Source of the DNA: Lentzea sp. NEAU-D7
GTDB taxonomy: Bacteria > Actinomycetota > Actinomycetes > Mycobacteriales > Pseudonocardiaceae
Length of the DNA stretch: 64,000 bases
Direction: 5' to 3'
Assembly (NCBI RefSeq): GCF_026242055.1
Contig: NZ_JAPJDL010000002.1
Coordinates: forward strand, 62,001-126,000
Position 1 is the stretch's first letter, and each line of letters starts with the position of its first letter. This document shows positions 1-8,502 of this stretch, in pieces. A model generated the notes under the pieces. That model made no database searches, was not told where the DNA came from, and was given only the letters and a program-made list of their open reading frames with translations. The translations under genes were made by a program, and so were the position numbers.

Positions 1-1
1 C

Positions 2-196
2 GCGCCGACCGAGCTCCACCTGCCCGAGTCGCTGCGCTCGCCGTTGGTGGTCAGCTCGGCCTCCTCGGCGGTCGAGGGCGGGAAGCTCCTGCTGCGCGGC
101 GGCCAGGGAAGGCAGTTCGCGCTGGTCACAGCCCCGTCGCCAGGCAACGTCGCGGCGGCGGAGGCCGAGGTTCGACAGTGGTACGTAAGCTGGTGA
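2..196 (+). CDS. C-terminal fragment of an unidentified protein
   Basis: An open frame enters from the left edge and ends at the TGA at 194-196, giving 64 residues. The fragment has a run of small and hydrophobic residues (LVVSSASSAVEGGKLLLRGG) and ends in QWYVSW. The start and most of the protein lie outside the window. I do not recognise a family. It ends 1 bp before the GTG of the Sir2 gene, so the two may be co-transcribed. Confidence 0.5.
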   Translation, partial: APTELHLPESLRSPLVVSSASSAVEGGKLLLRGGQGRQFALVTAPSPGNVAAAEAEVRQWYVSW

Positions 197-197
197 A

Positions 198-1067
198 GTG
201 CGAACTAGGCCCACTCTGAGCTGGTCGAACCCGGGCCCCGCGCTGCCGCGCACCACCACCCTCACCGACGTCGTGCCGATCGTCGCGGAGGGCGGGGTGC
301 TGGTGCTCAGCGGCGCGGGCCTCTCCACCGAGTCCGGCATCCCCGACTACCGAGGCGAGGGCGGGTCCCTGCGCAAGCACACCCCGATGACCTACGAGGA
401 GTTCACCACCAGCCAGGCGGGCCGGCAGCGCTACTGGGCGCGCAGCCACGTCGGCTGGCGCACCATCGCCCGCGCGCGGCCGAACGCGGGCCACCACGCC
501 GTCTCCAGGCTCGCGGGCAAGCTCTGCGGCGTCATCACCCAGAACGTCGACGGCCTGCACCAGGCCGCGGGCTCGCAGAACGTCGTGGAACTGCACGGCG
601 GCCTCGACCGCGTGATCTGCCTGGGCTGCGGGCTGCTCTCCCCGCGCATCGACCTCGACCGCCGCCTGCGCGAGGCGAACCCCGACTTCCACGCGACGAC
701 CGACGAGATCAACCCGGACGGCGACGTCTTCCTGCCCGAGGAGCAGGTGAAGGACTTCGTCGTCGTCCCGTGCGAGAACTGCGGCGGCGTTTTGAAGCCC
801 GACGTCGTGTTCTTCGGCGAGAACGTGCCGCGTCCCCGCGTCGAACAGTGCTACTCGCTCGTCGACGGTGCACGGTCCCTGCTCGTCCTCGGCTCCTCGC
901 TGACGGTCATGTCCGGGCTGAGGTTCGTGCGGCGGGCCGCCACCGCCGGGATCCCGGTCGTGATCATCAACCGCGGCGAGACGCGGGGTGATCCGCACGC
1001 GTCGCTGAGGGTCGACCTGCCGCTCGGGAAATCACTCACGGAGCTGGCTGAAGTCGTTGTAGGGTAA
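198..1067 (+). CDS. Sir2-family NAD-dependent protein deacylase
   Basis: This 289-aa protein is a sirtuin, which removes acyl groups from lysines using NAD+. The NAD-binding motif GAGLSTESGIPDYRG is at residues 39-53, TQNVDGLH at 114-121, and the catalytic histidine is His133 in ELHGG. Four cysteines form the structural zinc site: CLGC at 141-144 and CENC at 192-195, separated by a long insert. The start is the GTG at 198, with a weak ribosome site. It is a stand-alone enzyme without the fused effector domains of defence sirtuins. The stop is followed after 3 bp by a DUF4419 gene, so the two probably form one transcript. Family is near certain; the substrate is unknown. Confidence 0.93.
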   Translation: MRTRPTLSWSNPGPALPRTTTLTDVVPIVAEGGVLVLSGAGLSTESGIPDYRGEGGSLRKHTPMTYEEFTTSQAGRQRYWARSHVGWRTIARARPNAGHHAVSRLAGKLCGVITQNVDGLHQAAGSQNVVELHGGLDRVICLGCGLLSPRIDLDRRLREANPDFHATTDEINPDGDVFLPEEQVKDFVVVPCENCGGVLKPDVVFFGENVPRPRVEQCYSLVDGARSLLVLGSSLTVMSGLRFVRRAATAGIPVVIINRGETRGDPHASLRVDLPLGKSLTELAEVVVG

Positions 1068-1070
1068 GGG

Positions 1071-2477
1071 ATGCAGACCTTCTCGGTCGACGACGTCACG
1101 CCGGTGACCGACGCGCTGCCCACCCGCCCGATCGCCGAGCTGTTCCCGGACGCGCTCGTCGTCGCCGGCGATCGGGCCGTGCTCGAACCGGACGGAGTGC
1201 ACCCGCTGCTGAGCGCGGTGGCGAAGGCGTTCGCGCAGCACCGGCCGCTCGTCCTCACCCCGGACGCGGTGTGGCTGACGATCGCACGCGGAATCGCGCA
1301 GCACGTCAAGCTGCACGCCGAGGAACTGCGGCCGCTGCTGGTCAGCCACGAGGGCAAGAAGCGCCTGACGGTGCTGATCGACGGTCCGATGCCGGTGGAC
1401 GCCGAATCGTGGGCGCACGTCGTGGAGCTGTTCGGCAAGCAGATCGGCGACACGACGTTCGAGTGCGACTTCAGCACCAGCACGGAGATCGAGCGAATGG
1501 CGGGCCGCGTCGCGATGATGGACGCGTACTCGCCGTACTACGCCTACTGGGCGGTGTGCGTCTGCGGAATTCCGTCGGTCACGCTCACCGGTACGGCCGA
1601 CGACTGGCGCAAGATCCGCGCCCGCGTCGACGACCTGGGCGTGCTCGGTCTCGGCCAGTGGGTGCGGTCGCTCGCACCGATCATGGATGAGTTCGTGCGG
1701 GCCGCATCGGGCGACGCGCGCACTGAGTTCTGGAAGCGCATCTACAACCCGGCGGACGCCTACGGCGGCGAGGTGGTCACCGGCTGGATCTCGCGGTTCT
1801 ACCCGTACCTCGCGCTGCAAGGCACGAACGGTGCGCCGAACCCCATGCTGGGCCTGCGCCTCGGCGAACCGCGCGGCGAACGAGGTCCGGGCATCAGGAC
1901 GGACACCGTGCCCGCCACCCTGTGCCGCGCGACGGTCAACGTCAGCGACCTCGACACGCATCGCGTCGTGGCGCTCGAAGCGGGACTGATCGGTGTCGTG
2001 CAGGATCCGGACGGCGCGCTCCGGCCGGTCGCGGGCTGGGCGCTGGTCGACGCGCCCACGGACATCGAGACGGTGACCGACCGGCTGATCGCGGAACACG
2101 AGACGACGCCCCCCATCGAGCACCCCCACGGCCCGTCCGGCGCTGGTGAGGTGATCGCGCTGTACAAGCGCGTCGGGACCGCTTCGCTGTTCGGCGGCAC
2201 CTGGCGACTCCGCCCGCACGACGCCACGACTTTTCTGGACTGCGGGCCGCACACGATCTACGGCCGGTTCGCGCTCGCGGACGGGAGGTACGTCGGCGAG
2301 GTCCAGGTGTGGAGCGACGCCGAACCGCACTGGGCGGTGCTGCGCGACGGCGACGACCCGGCGGAGGTGCCGTTGCTCGGCACCTCGCTCGCTCATCTCC
2401 TGGACGCCGCCATGGACGCGGACGGCGACATCGCGCACCTCGAAACCGGGAAGCTCGCCGATCTAGAACTGCTGTGA
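1071..2477 (+). CDS. DUF4419-family protein
   Basis: A 468-aa protein resembling DUF4419 proteins, based on the N-terminal block with HPLLSAVAKAFAQHRPLVL and PDAVWLTIARG, the LLVSHEGKK segment, and the central YAYWAVCVCGIPSVTLTG and WISRFYPYLA segments. There is no signal peptide or membrane segment, so it should be cytosolic. The molecular function of the family is not established. The ATG is 3 bp after the Sir2 stop, which suggests translational coupling. Its last 15 bp overlap the 3' end of the convergent S4 gene. The family call rests on recalled sequence pattern, not on a search. Confidence 0.75.
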   Translation: MQTFSVDDVTPVTDALPTRPIAELFPDALVVAGDRAVLEPDGVHPLLSAVAKAFAQHRPLVLTPDAVWLTIARGIAQHVKLHAEELRPLLVSHEGKKRLTVLIDGPMPVDAESWAHVVELFGKQIGDTTFECDFSTSTEIERMAGRVAMMDAYSPYYAYWAVCVCGIPSVTLTGTADDWRKIRARVDDLGVLGLGQWVRSLAPIMDEFVRAASGDARTEFWKRIYNPADAYGGEVVTGWISRFYPYLALQGTNGAPNPMLGLRLGEPRGERGPGIRTDTVPATLCRATVNVSDLDTHRVVALEAGLIGVVQDPDGALRPVAGWALVDAPTDIETVTDRLIAEHETTPPIEHPHGPSGAGEVIALYKRVGTASLFGGTWRLRPHDATTFLDCGPHTIYGRFALADGRYVGEVQVWSDAEPHWAVLRDGDDPAEVPLLGTSLAHLLDAAMDADGDIAHLETGKLADLELL

Positions 2478-2822
2478 CCGGAACTGGTCCAGCACGCGCC
2501 GCTCCCGCTTCGTCGGACGTCCCGCACCCCGGTCGCGCCGCGCGATCGGGGCCTCCACCGGTGGCGGGGGAGTGCGGTCGATGAAGCACGTGGCCGCGTC
2601 CGCCGCGCCCACCCGTTTCTGGATCACCCGCACCACCTCGACGATGCGGGTCTTGTCGCCCACACGGGCCCTGACCTGGTCGCCGGGCACCACCGTCGCC
2701 GAGGCCTTCGCGGGCTTGTCGTTGATGCGCACGTGGCCGCCCTTGCACGCCTGTGAGGCGTCAGGGCGGGTCTTCGTCAGCCTGACCGCCCACAGCCAGC
2801 GGTCGATGCGCGTGGACTCCAC
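2463..2822 (-). CDS. S4-domain RNA-binding protein (Hsp15-like)
   Basis: This 119-aa protein opens with STRIDRWLWAVRLTKTR, the typical start of heat-shock Hsp15/RlmI-type S4 domains, and carries the S4 core GHVRINDKPAKASATVVPGD at about residues 29-48. The basic tail (ARRDRGAGRPTKRERR) suits RNA binding. Hsp15 relatives bind stalled 50S subunits; whether this one does is inference. The start is the GTG at 2822; an ATG just upstream is in another frame. Only 9 bp separate it from the divergent chorismate mutase frame, so promoter and start regions overlap. Confidence 0.9.
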   Translation of the reverse strand: MESTRIDRWLWAVRLTKTRPDASQACKGGHVRINDKPAKASATVVPGDQVRARVGDKTRIVEVVRVIQKRVGAADAATCFIDRTPPPPVEAPIARRDRGAGRPTKRERRVLDQFRSQQF

Positions 2823-2831
2823 CCCGCCATC

Positions 2832-3383
2832 ATGGCACTCTCGGAGATCATGAGGCTCCTGGCGGTCGCACTGACCCTCGCCGCGTCGCTCACCCCCGCC
2901 GGACCGCTCGGTGAGCTCACGGGTCTCGCCGTGCAGCGCGTCCAGGTCGCGGACCTGGTGGCGGCGGCCAAGTTCGGGACGGCACAACCGATCGACGACC
3001 CCGCGCGGGAACAGCAGGTGCTCGACGGTGTGCGGGCCAGGGCCGTGGAGCTGCGGGTCGACCCCGAGAACGCGGCACGGTTCTTCCGCGCCCAGATCGA
3101 AGCGAACAAGCTCGTGCAGCGCGGCCTCCACGCGCGCTGGACCGAGCATCCGGAGGAGGTCCCGCAGCACAGGCCCGGTCTCGCCACCGAGGTGCGGCCG
3201 GTCCTCGACCGGCTGACGACCGGCATCCTGGCCGAGCTCAAGGACACCGAGCAGCTCCGCCGCCCGACGCTGAAGTGCGAGATCCACGCCACGGTCGCCG
3301 AAAGGTCGGCGGTGGTGCTGCACCGCCTCGACCGGTTGCACGAGAACGCGCTGGCCGAGGCGATGCGCACCGTCTGCGCCTAA
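2832..3383 (+). CDS. aroQ: Exported chorismate mutase, AroQ gamma type
   Basis: A 183-aa protein with a hydrophobic leader and an all-helical mutase domain, like the secreted chorismate mutase of Mycobacterium tuberculosis (Rv1885c). Features shared with that class are the VADLVAAAKFGTAQPIDD segment, FFRAQIEANKLVQRG on the active-site helix, and two cysteines (LKCEIH and the C-terminal VCA) that form a disulfide in the characterised enzyme. It would convert chorismate to prephenate outside the cytoplasm. The ATG at 2850 (MRLLAVALTL) gives a more typical signal peptide than the ATG at 2832 and may be the true start. No other aromatic pathway gene is nearby. Confidence 0.88.
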   Translation: MALSEIMRLLAVALTLAASLTPAGPLGELTGLAVQRVQVADLVAAAKFGTAQPIDDPAREQQVLDGVRARAVELRVDPENAARFFRAQIEANKLVQRGLHARWTEHPEEVPQHRPGLATEVRPVLDRLTTGILAELKDTEQLRRPTLKCEIHATVAERSAVVLHRLDRLHENALAEAMRTVCA

Positions 3384-3703
3384 GCCTCCACTGTGGACTG
3401 AAGGCCGAGCATCCGCGCGAGCCCCGAGAGTTCGAGGATGCGCGTCACCTGCTCGGACGCGGCGGAGAGCTTGAGCCCGCCCGCCGCGGCCGAGGCGCGC
3501 GCGTGTCCGCGCACGAGAGCACTGACCCCGCTGGAGTCGCAGAACGTGACGGCCGTCAGGTCCAGCACGACGTAGCGGTGGCCGTTGTCGAGCAGGCGGT
3601 CCAGCCGAGCGAGCAGTCGTTCCGAGCCGGAGCCGGCGAGTTCGCCGGAGACCGTGACGAGGGTGGAGGCAGGCGACGACTCCGTCACCGTGACTTCGAG
3701 CAT
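3380..3703 (-). CDS. STAS-domain anti-sigma factor antagonist
   Basis: A 107-aa single-domain protein of the SpoIIAA/RsbV kind. The hallmark is YVVLDLTAVTFCDSSGVSALV at about residues 47-67, where the Ser of the DSSG segment is normally phosphorylated by an anti-sigma kinase. The start is the ATG at 3703 (MLEVTVTESS). Its stop overlaps the chorismate mutase stop by 4 bp, so these genes are convergent. No anti-sigma kinase or sigma factor is encoded in the window, so it is an orphan partner-switching component. Confidence 0.9.
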   Translation of the reverse strand: MLEVTVTESSPASTLVTVSGELAGSGSERLLARLDRLLDNGHRYVVLDLTAVTFCDSSGVSALVRGHARASAAAGGLKLSAASEQVTRILELSGLARMLGLQSTVEA

Positions 3704-3745
3704 TTCGCAGCTGTACCCGGTGGTGCCCACCGGGAAACTGTTTTT

Positions 3746-4795
3746 GTGCGAGTTCTTCTGACGTCCTTGCCCCTCCACTCCCACCTGATGCCGGCGATGG
3801 TGCCGCTCGCGCGGGCGTTCCGGCAGCGGGGCCACGAGGCCGTGATCGCCACCGGGCCCGCGATGGCGCACGTCGAGCACACCGTCGTGATGCGGGACGT
3901 CCCGGCGCCGTCCGAGCTCGGGCCGCCGCCACCGTGGGTCCCGGAACGCGACGGCGTGCTGAAGGCGCCGCTCTGGTCCAGCCCGCTCGTAGTCGCGTCC
4001 GCCGCCAACGTCCTCGACTTCGCCCGCACCTGGCGTCCCGACGTCGTCGTGCGCGAGACCAGCGAGTACGGCGGCCAGATCGCCGCCGAGGTGCTCGGCA
4101 TCCCGCACGCCCTGGTCGACATCGCCCCTTTCGCGCCGCTGGAGATCCCGCTGCTCGACGAACTCGTCGACAAGGTCCGCGCCAGGTTCGGGGTCGGCGC
4201 GACCGAACCGGCCCTCGTCGCCGGCCTGACCCCGGCGTCGTGGCACCCGGCCCAGCACCACTTCCGCGTCCCGATCGAGCAGGGCGGCGAGGAGGGACCG
4301 GAGATCGTCGCTTCCTTCGGCACCAACGCCGGGTGGCTGATGCAGGGCTCCAGGCTGCCGCACGTCGTGGTGGAGGCGCTGGGCGAGGTCGCCGCACCCT
4401 CCGTCGTCGCGATCGGCCACGGCGACTGGACCGGCCCGCGCCCGTCGAACGTCCGCCTCGAACCGGAGATCCCGCAACAGCGGCTCCTCGGCACCGCGAA
4501 GGTGTTCGTGACGCACGCGGGCTACAGCGGCGTGCGGGAGGCGCTGACCGCCGGTGTGCCGATGGTCGCGCTGCCGTTGTTCGCCGACCAGCCGCGCAAC
4601 GCCGACCGCGTCCAGGAACTCGGCGCGGGTGTGCGGGTGGACGTGAAAGGACTGACCGCCACCGTTCTGGCCGAACGGATCCAGCACGTGCTGAACGCGA
4701 GAAAATATCACGAGGCAGCTGAGAACCTCGCTGCGCAAATGATCGATCTTGAGGATTTCACGACTATTCCTGACCACCTCGTATCCGCTGTGTGA
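3746..4795 (+). CDS. Macrolide-type (MGT/GT1) glycosyltransferase
   Basis: A 349-aa GT-B glycosyltransferase. The N-terminal block SLPLHSHLMPAMVPLARAF contains the acceptor-site histidines of GT1 enzymes, and the C-terminal signature FVTHAGYSGVREALTAGVPM followed by PLFADQPRNADRV is the nucleotide-sugar binding region. It would glycosylate a small hydrophobic acceptor such as a macrolide, or inactivate one; the acceptor is unknown because no scaffold genes lie nearby. The start is the GTG at 3746, 42 bp from the divergent STAS gene. At 349 residues it is shorter than the usual 390-420. Confidence 0.9.
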   Translation: MRVLLTSLPLHSHLMPAMVPLARAFRQRGHEAVIATGPAMAHVEHTVVMRDVPAPSELGPPPPWVPERDGVLKAPLWSSPLVVASAANVLDFARTWRPDVVVRETSEYGGQIAAEVLGIPHALVDIAPFAPLEIPLLDELVDKVRARFGVGATEPALVAGLTPASWHPAQHHFRVPIEQGGEEGPEIVASFGTNAGWLMQGSRLPHVVVEALGEVAAPSVVAIGHGDWTGPRPSNVRLEPEIPQQRLLGTAKVFVTHAGYSGVREALTAGVPMVALPLFADQPRNADRVQELGAGVRVDVKGLTATVLAERIQHVLNARKYHEAAENLAAQMIDLEDFTTIPDHLVSAV

Positions 4796-4915
4796 CGACA
4801 TTTTGTGTGTGACCAAAAGCTTCGACGGAAATTTAGTCCGTCTGGAGACTGGCGGTGGGGCAGGTGCTTGTTGGGGAGAACAGGTCGCCTGTATGAGGGG
4901 AAAACAGGGGGAAAC

Positions 4916-6586
4916 ATGAAGAGGCATGTGCGCGACAGTTTCTTCGTCGTGGGCGAAGGCGTACTGGAATTCGACGGCAGAGGTGAGGCCACCACGCGTC
5001 AGCCCTCCACGGCGGAGGAGCTGCGCAGGTTCCGGTTCTCGCGACTGGGACCGAAGGGGCCGCGCACCGACGAGGAGACGCGGGTCGCCCTCGCGACCGC
5101 GATCACCGCGGACGTTCCGCAGCCCGACTCGGCGGATCCGGCCGTCCCGGCGGGGTTCACCTACCTCGGCCAGTTCGTCGACCACGACCTGACCATGGAC
5201 CGGACCGAGTCGCAGCTCGGGCAGGACGTCAACCTCGACGAGCTGACGCAGGGCCGTTCGCCCGCGCTGGACCTCGACTCGGTCTACGGCCGCGGCCCGC
5301 GCGACAAGGACGACCAGGCCTTCTACGCCCAGGACGGCGTGAAGCTCAAGGTCGGCACCACGACGCCGGTCCCGTTCCCGGACGAGGGCACCAACGTCCC
5401 GTTCGAGGGCTTCGACCTGCCGCGCCGCGGTGGGACGGCCGGCACGGCGGCGGACCGGCGGCTGCCGCTGATCCCGGACGCCCGCAACGACGAGAACCTC
5501 GCGGTGGCGCAGACGCACCTCGCGTTCATCCGCTTCCACAACCGGGTTGTCGACGAGCTCGCGCTCACCGGCCTCACGGGGGAGCGGCTGTTCCGCGCCG
5601 CCAAGGAACTCGTGGTGCGGCACTACCAGTGGATGCTCAGGACCGACCACCTGCCGCGGATCATCGACCCGGCGATCGTGGACGACGTCTTCACCAACGG
5701 CCGCAGGTTCTTCGAGGTGCCCGGCCGCTGCCGCGACCACTCGCCGACCATGCCGATCGAGTTCTCGGTCGCCTCGTACCGCTTCGGGCACAGCCAGATC
5801 CGCGGCGCGTACCAGTGGAACCGCGTGTTCAACTCGACCGGGCCCGGTGGCATCGCGACGCTGTTCGCGCTGTTCACCTTCACCGGGGTGAGCGGCAACT
5901 TCGATCCCAGCTCGGTCACGCCGGACGATCTCGACGACGTCGACCGGGGCCCGATCTTCACGTTGCCCAGCAACTGGATCGCGGACTTCCGGCGGCTCTA
6001 CGACTTCACCGAGGCCGAGCGGGACGACCTGGTGCCGCCCGCGGAGTCCGGTGGCGGCAACCTCGCCAAGCGGATCGACACGCTGCTGGTCGACCCGCTG
6101 ACGCAGCTGCCGGCCGGCACGTTCGGCGGGCGCGGCACGCGGTTCCGCGAGATCGAGCGCAACCTCGCGTTCCGCAACCTCACCAGGGCCTCCATGATGG
6201 AGCTGGCCACCGGCCAGCAGATCGCCGAGCTGTTCGGCGTGGAGCCGCTCACCGCCGAGCAGATCCTGGTGGGCAACGGTGGCGCGGTCGTCGAGGGCCT
6301 GTCCGAGGAGCAGCGGGCCCAGCTGGTCGCCGCCACCCCGCTGTGGTTCTACGTCCTGCGCGAGGCCGAGGTCGGCAACGGGCTGATGGGCCCCGTCGGC
6401 GGCCGGATCACCGCGGAGGTCTTCCACCGCGCGATGGAGGGCAGCCGCATCTCGATCGTGCGCTCGCCGTACTGGCGGCCCACGCTCGGCCCGGACTCCA
6501 GCACGTTCCGCATGGTCGACCTGCTGCTGTTCGCCTTCGAGGGCAAGGCCGACCTGCTGAACCCGCTGGGGGACCCCGTCGGATGA
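4916..6586 (+). CDS. Animal-type haem peroxidase
   Basis: A 556-aa member of the peroxidase-cyclooxygenase superfamily. QFVDHD (distal His90) and YRFGHSQIR (proximal His292) are the two haem-pocket motifs; HLAFIRFHNRVVDEL and WMLRTDHLPRI lie between them as expected. It probably oxidises halides or phenols with hydrogen peroxide. There is no signal peptide, so a cytosolic location or non-classical export is implied. The ATG at 4916 is chosen because a GGGG-rich ribosome site (cagggggaaac) precedes it; an in-frame upstream extension to 4805 is not needed. The 120-bp upstream gap is locally AT-richer and is a likely promoter. Confidence 0.9.
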   Translation: MKRHVRDSFFVVGEGVLEFDGRGEATTRQPSTAEELRRFRFSRLGPKGPRTDEETRVALATAITADVPQPDSADPAVPAGFTYLGQFVDHDLTMDRTESQLGQDVNLDELTQGRSPALDLDSVYGRGPRDKDDQAFYAQDGVKLKVGTTTPVPFPDEGTNVPFEGFDLPRRGGTAGTAADRRLPLIPDARNDENLAVAQTHLAFIRFHNRVVDELALTGLTGERLFRAAKELVVRHYQWMLRTDHLPRIIDPAIVDDVFTNGRRFFEVPGRCRDHSPTMPIEFSVASYRFGHSQIRGAYQWNRVFNSTGPGGIATLFALFTFTGVSGNFDPSSVTPDDLDDVDRGPIFTLPSNWIADFRRLYDFTEAERDDLVPPAESGGGNLAKRIDTLLVDPLTQLPAGTFGGRGTRFREIERNLAFRNLTRASMMELATGQQIAELFGVEPLTAEQILVGNGGAVVEGLSEEQRAQLVAATPLWFYVLREAEVGNGLMGPVGGRITAEVFHRAMEGSRISIVRSPYWRPTLGPDSSTFRMVDLLLFAFEGKADLLNPLGDPVG

Positions 6587-6600
6587 TCTTCCTCGAGCGT

Positions 6601-6632
6601 CCTGTCTGACCGGGTGGTGGCGGTCAGACAGG
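6601..6632 (+). terminator. Hairpin between peroxidase and DoxX-like gene
   Basis: Arms cctgtctgacc and ggtcagacagg (11 bp) enclose a 10-nt loop. It begins 14 bp after the peroxidase stop and its 3' arm runs directly into the ggagaggg ribosome site of the next gene. It could terminate, or it could modulate the downstream gene. There is no T-run. Confidence 0.6.
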
Positions 6633-6644
6633 AGAGGGAGATCG

Positions 6645-7106
6645 ATGTCGAGTCCAGAAACCACACGCAACGGAGGCACAGGGGAACGCCTGGCTCGTTT
6701 TGCGCGGGAGTCCGGAGTTCCGCTGCTGCGCATCGGCCTGGGGGTCGTGTACCTCTGGTTCGGCGTGCTGAAGCTCTTTCCCGGTGGAAGTCCTGCCCAG
6801 GACCTCGTCGAACGCACGGTCTCCGCGCTGACGTTCGGGGTCGTTCACGGGGACGTGGCGAGAATGAGTGCCGCGATCAGCGAGATCGGGATCGCGCTGG
6901 TCGTGCTGAGCTTCCGCGCACCGCGGTCGTGCGCCGTTCTGCTGATCGGTCACGTCGTGCTGGTGTCGACACCACTGGTGTTGTTCCCCGGCGAGATGTG
7001 GTCCGGTCCTCTGCAGGCGTCTTTCGAAGCCCAGTACATCCTGAAGAACCTGGTGACCGTCGCCGCCGCGGTGGTCATCGCCTCATCGCACCCGAGGGTG
7101 CGGTGA
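6645..7106 (+). CDS. DoxX-like small integral membrane protein
   Basis: A 153-aa protein with about four membrane segments (IGLGVVYLWFGVLKLF, ISEIGIALVVLSF, VLLIGHVVLVSTPLVLF and LVTVAAAVVIA). The first segment, with WFGVLKLFPG, resembles DoxX/YkgB membrane proteins. The ATG at 6645 has a good ribosome site (ggagaggg). Biochemical role unknown. It may be co-expressed with the peroxidase across the intervening hairpin. Confidence 0.75.
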   Translation: MSSPETTRNGGTGERLARFARESGVPLLRIGLGVVYLWFGVLKLFPGGSPAQDLVERTVSALTFGVVHGDVARMSAAISEIGIALVVLSFRAPRSCAVLLIGHVVLVSTPLVLFPGEMWSGPLQASFEAQYILKNLVTVAAAVVIASSHPRVR

Positions 7107-7107
7107 A

Positions 7108-7144
7108 CGGGAGCCGCTCGATCCTCGTGGTCGGGCGGCTCCCG
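7108..7144 (+). terminator. Hairpin terminator after the DoxX-like gene
   Basis: cgggagccgc and gcggctcccg form a 10-bp stem 2 bp after the stop codon, with further pairing possible in the 17-nt loop. It is followed by the AT-richer ttataggtttccctt before the MFS gene. Confidence 0.65.
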
Positions 7145-7162
7145 CCGTTATAGGTTTCCCTT

Positions 7163-8392
7163 ATGGGGGATTCACTGGCGCCATTGGCGCATCCTGCTTT
7201 CCGATGGCTTCTCGCAGGTCGTTTCACGACCATCGCCGGCAACTCGCTGGCGCCGATCGCGCTGGCGTTCGCCGTTCTCGACCTCACCTCGTCGATCACG
7301 TCGCTGGGTCTCGTCGTCGCCGCGCGGTCGCTCACGAACGTGGTGTTCCTGCTGTGGGGCGGTGTCGTCGCGGACCGGCTGCCGCGCCAGCTCGTGCTCT
7401 CCGGGTCGTGTGCGGTCAGCTTCGCCAGCCAGGCGGTGATCGCGGGTCTCGTGCTGACCGGGACGGCGTCGGTGCCGTGGCTCGTGGTCCTGTCGGCGGT
7501 CAACGGGATGTCCAGCGCGTTCTCCCTCCCCGCCTCCGCCGCGCTGGTGCCGCAGACCGTGCCGGTCGAGCAGCGCCTGCAGGCGAACGCGCTGCTGCGC
7601 CTGGGGCTGAACTTCGCCCGCATCGGCGGTGCGGCGCTGGGCGGCCTGCTGATCGCGTTCACCGGTCCCGGCTGGGGTCTCGCCGTGGACGCGCTGTCGT
7701 TCGCGCTGGCCGGCGTGTTCTTCGCGTTCGTGCGCGTGCCCGCCGCCCACGTCGCGGCCGAGCGGAAGCCGTCGGTGCTGGCCGAGCTGAAGGTCGGCTG
7801 GACGGAGTTCGTGGCACGGCAATGGGTCTGGGTCGTGGTCCTGGCCTTCACGTTCCTCAACGCGGCTCTCGCCGGTGGCGTGATGGTGCTCGGGCCGGTG
7901 CTGGCGGACACGACGTTCGGGCGCGAGATGTGGGGCCTGATCCTCGCCGCGCAGACCGCGGGCATGGTCGCCGGGGCGCTCGTCGTGATGCGGGTGAAGG
8001 TGCGCCGGCAGCTGCTGCTCGGCGTGGCGTGCACGGCGGGCTTCGTGCTGCTGCCGCTGGTGATGGTCCTGCACCCGGCGCCGTGGCTGCTCCTCGTCAC
8101 CTCGTTCGTGTCCGGGCTCGGCCTGGAGCAGTTCGGGGTGGCGTGGGAGACGGCGCTGCAGCACCACGTGCCGCCCGACCGGCTCGCTCGGGTCTACTCC
8201 TACGACATGCTCGGGTCGTTCGTGGCGATCCCGCTGGCCCAGATCGCCGTCGGGCCGGTGTCGCACGCCTTCGGGACCTCGGCGACGCTGCTCGGATGCG
8301 CCGCGATCTGCCTGCTCGCGACCGCGGGGATGCTCGCCTCCCGGTCCGTGCGGACGGTCGTGAACGACCCGGTGGCCGAGCCGGTTCGCTGA
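7163..8392 (+). CDS. Major facilitator superfamily exporter
   Basis: A 409-aa transporter with about 12 hydrophobic helices. RFTTIAGNSLAPIALAFAVLD at the start, LLWGGVVADRLPRQLVL (the loop 2-3 motif A region) and the long hydrophilic central loop around residues 190-215 match the MFS_3/EntS-like drug and siderophore exporter group. Substrate unknown. The ATG at 7163 lies 18 bp beyond a terminator-like hairpin, so it probably has its own promoter. Confidence 0.88.
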   Translation: MGDSLAPLAHPAFRWLLAGRFTTIAGNSLAPIALAFAVLDLTSSITSLGLVVAARSLTNVVFLLWGGVVADRLPRQLVLSGSCAVSFASQAVIAGLVLTGTASVPWLVVLSAVNGMSSAFSLPASAALVPQTVPVEQRLQANALLRLGLNFARIGGAALGGLLIAFTGPGWGLAVDALSFALAGVFFAFVRVPAAHVAAERKPSVLAELKVGWTEFVARQWVWVVVLAFTFLNAALAGGVMVLGPVLADTTFGREMWGLILAAQTAGMVAGALVVMRVKVRRQLLLGVACTAGFVLLPLVMVLHPAPWLLLVTSFVSGLGLEQFGVAWETALQHHVPPDRLARVYSYDMLGSFVAIPLAQIAVGPVSHAFGTSATLLGCAAICLLATAGMLASRSVRTVVNDPVAEPVR

Positions 8393-8502
8393 TCGGTGCA
8401 ACGTGACGGGAATCCGCCGCGTGTACGTGGACGGAGGCGGTGCTGATCTTCAGCCCTTCGGTACCGTCGACCCCGCTAGATCCACTTCAACTGGGGAAGT
8501 GA

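Noticed and set aside
198..1067. Sir2 gene as part of an antiphage system
   Set aside because: It has the zinc-binding deacylase layout, no fused effector or sensor domain, and a single DUF4419 neighbour of unknown role.
3380..6817. A 1145-codon open frame on the minus strand across the glycosyltransferase and peroxidase genes
   Set aside because: Only the last 107 codons (STAS protein) are real; the rest is an antisense shadow of two genes with clear motifs, and its sequence is low-complexity Arg/Ala/Asp.
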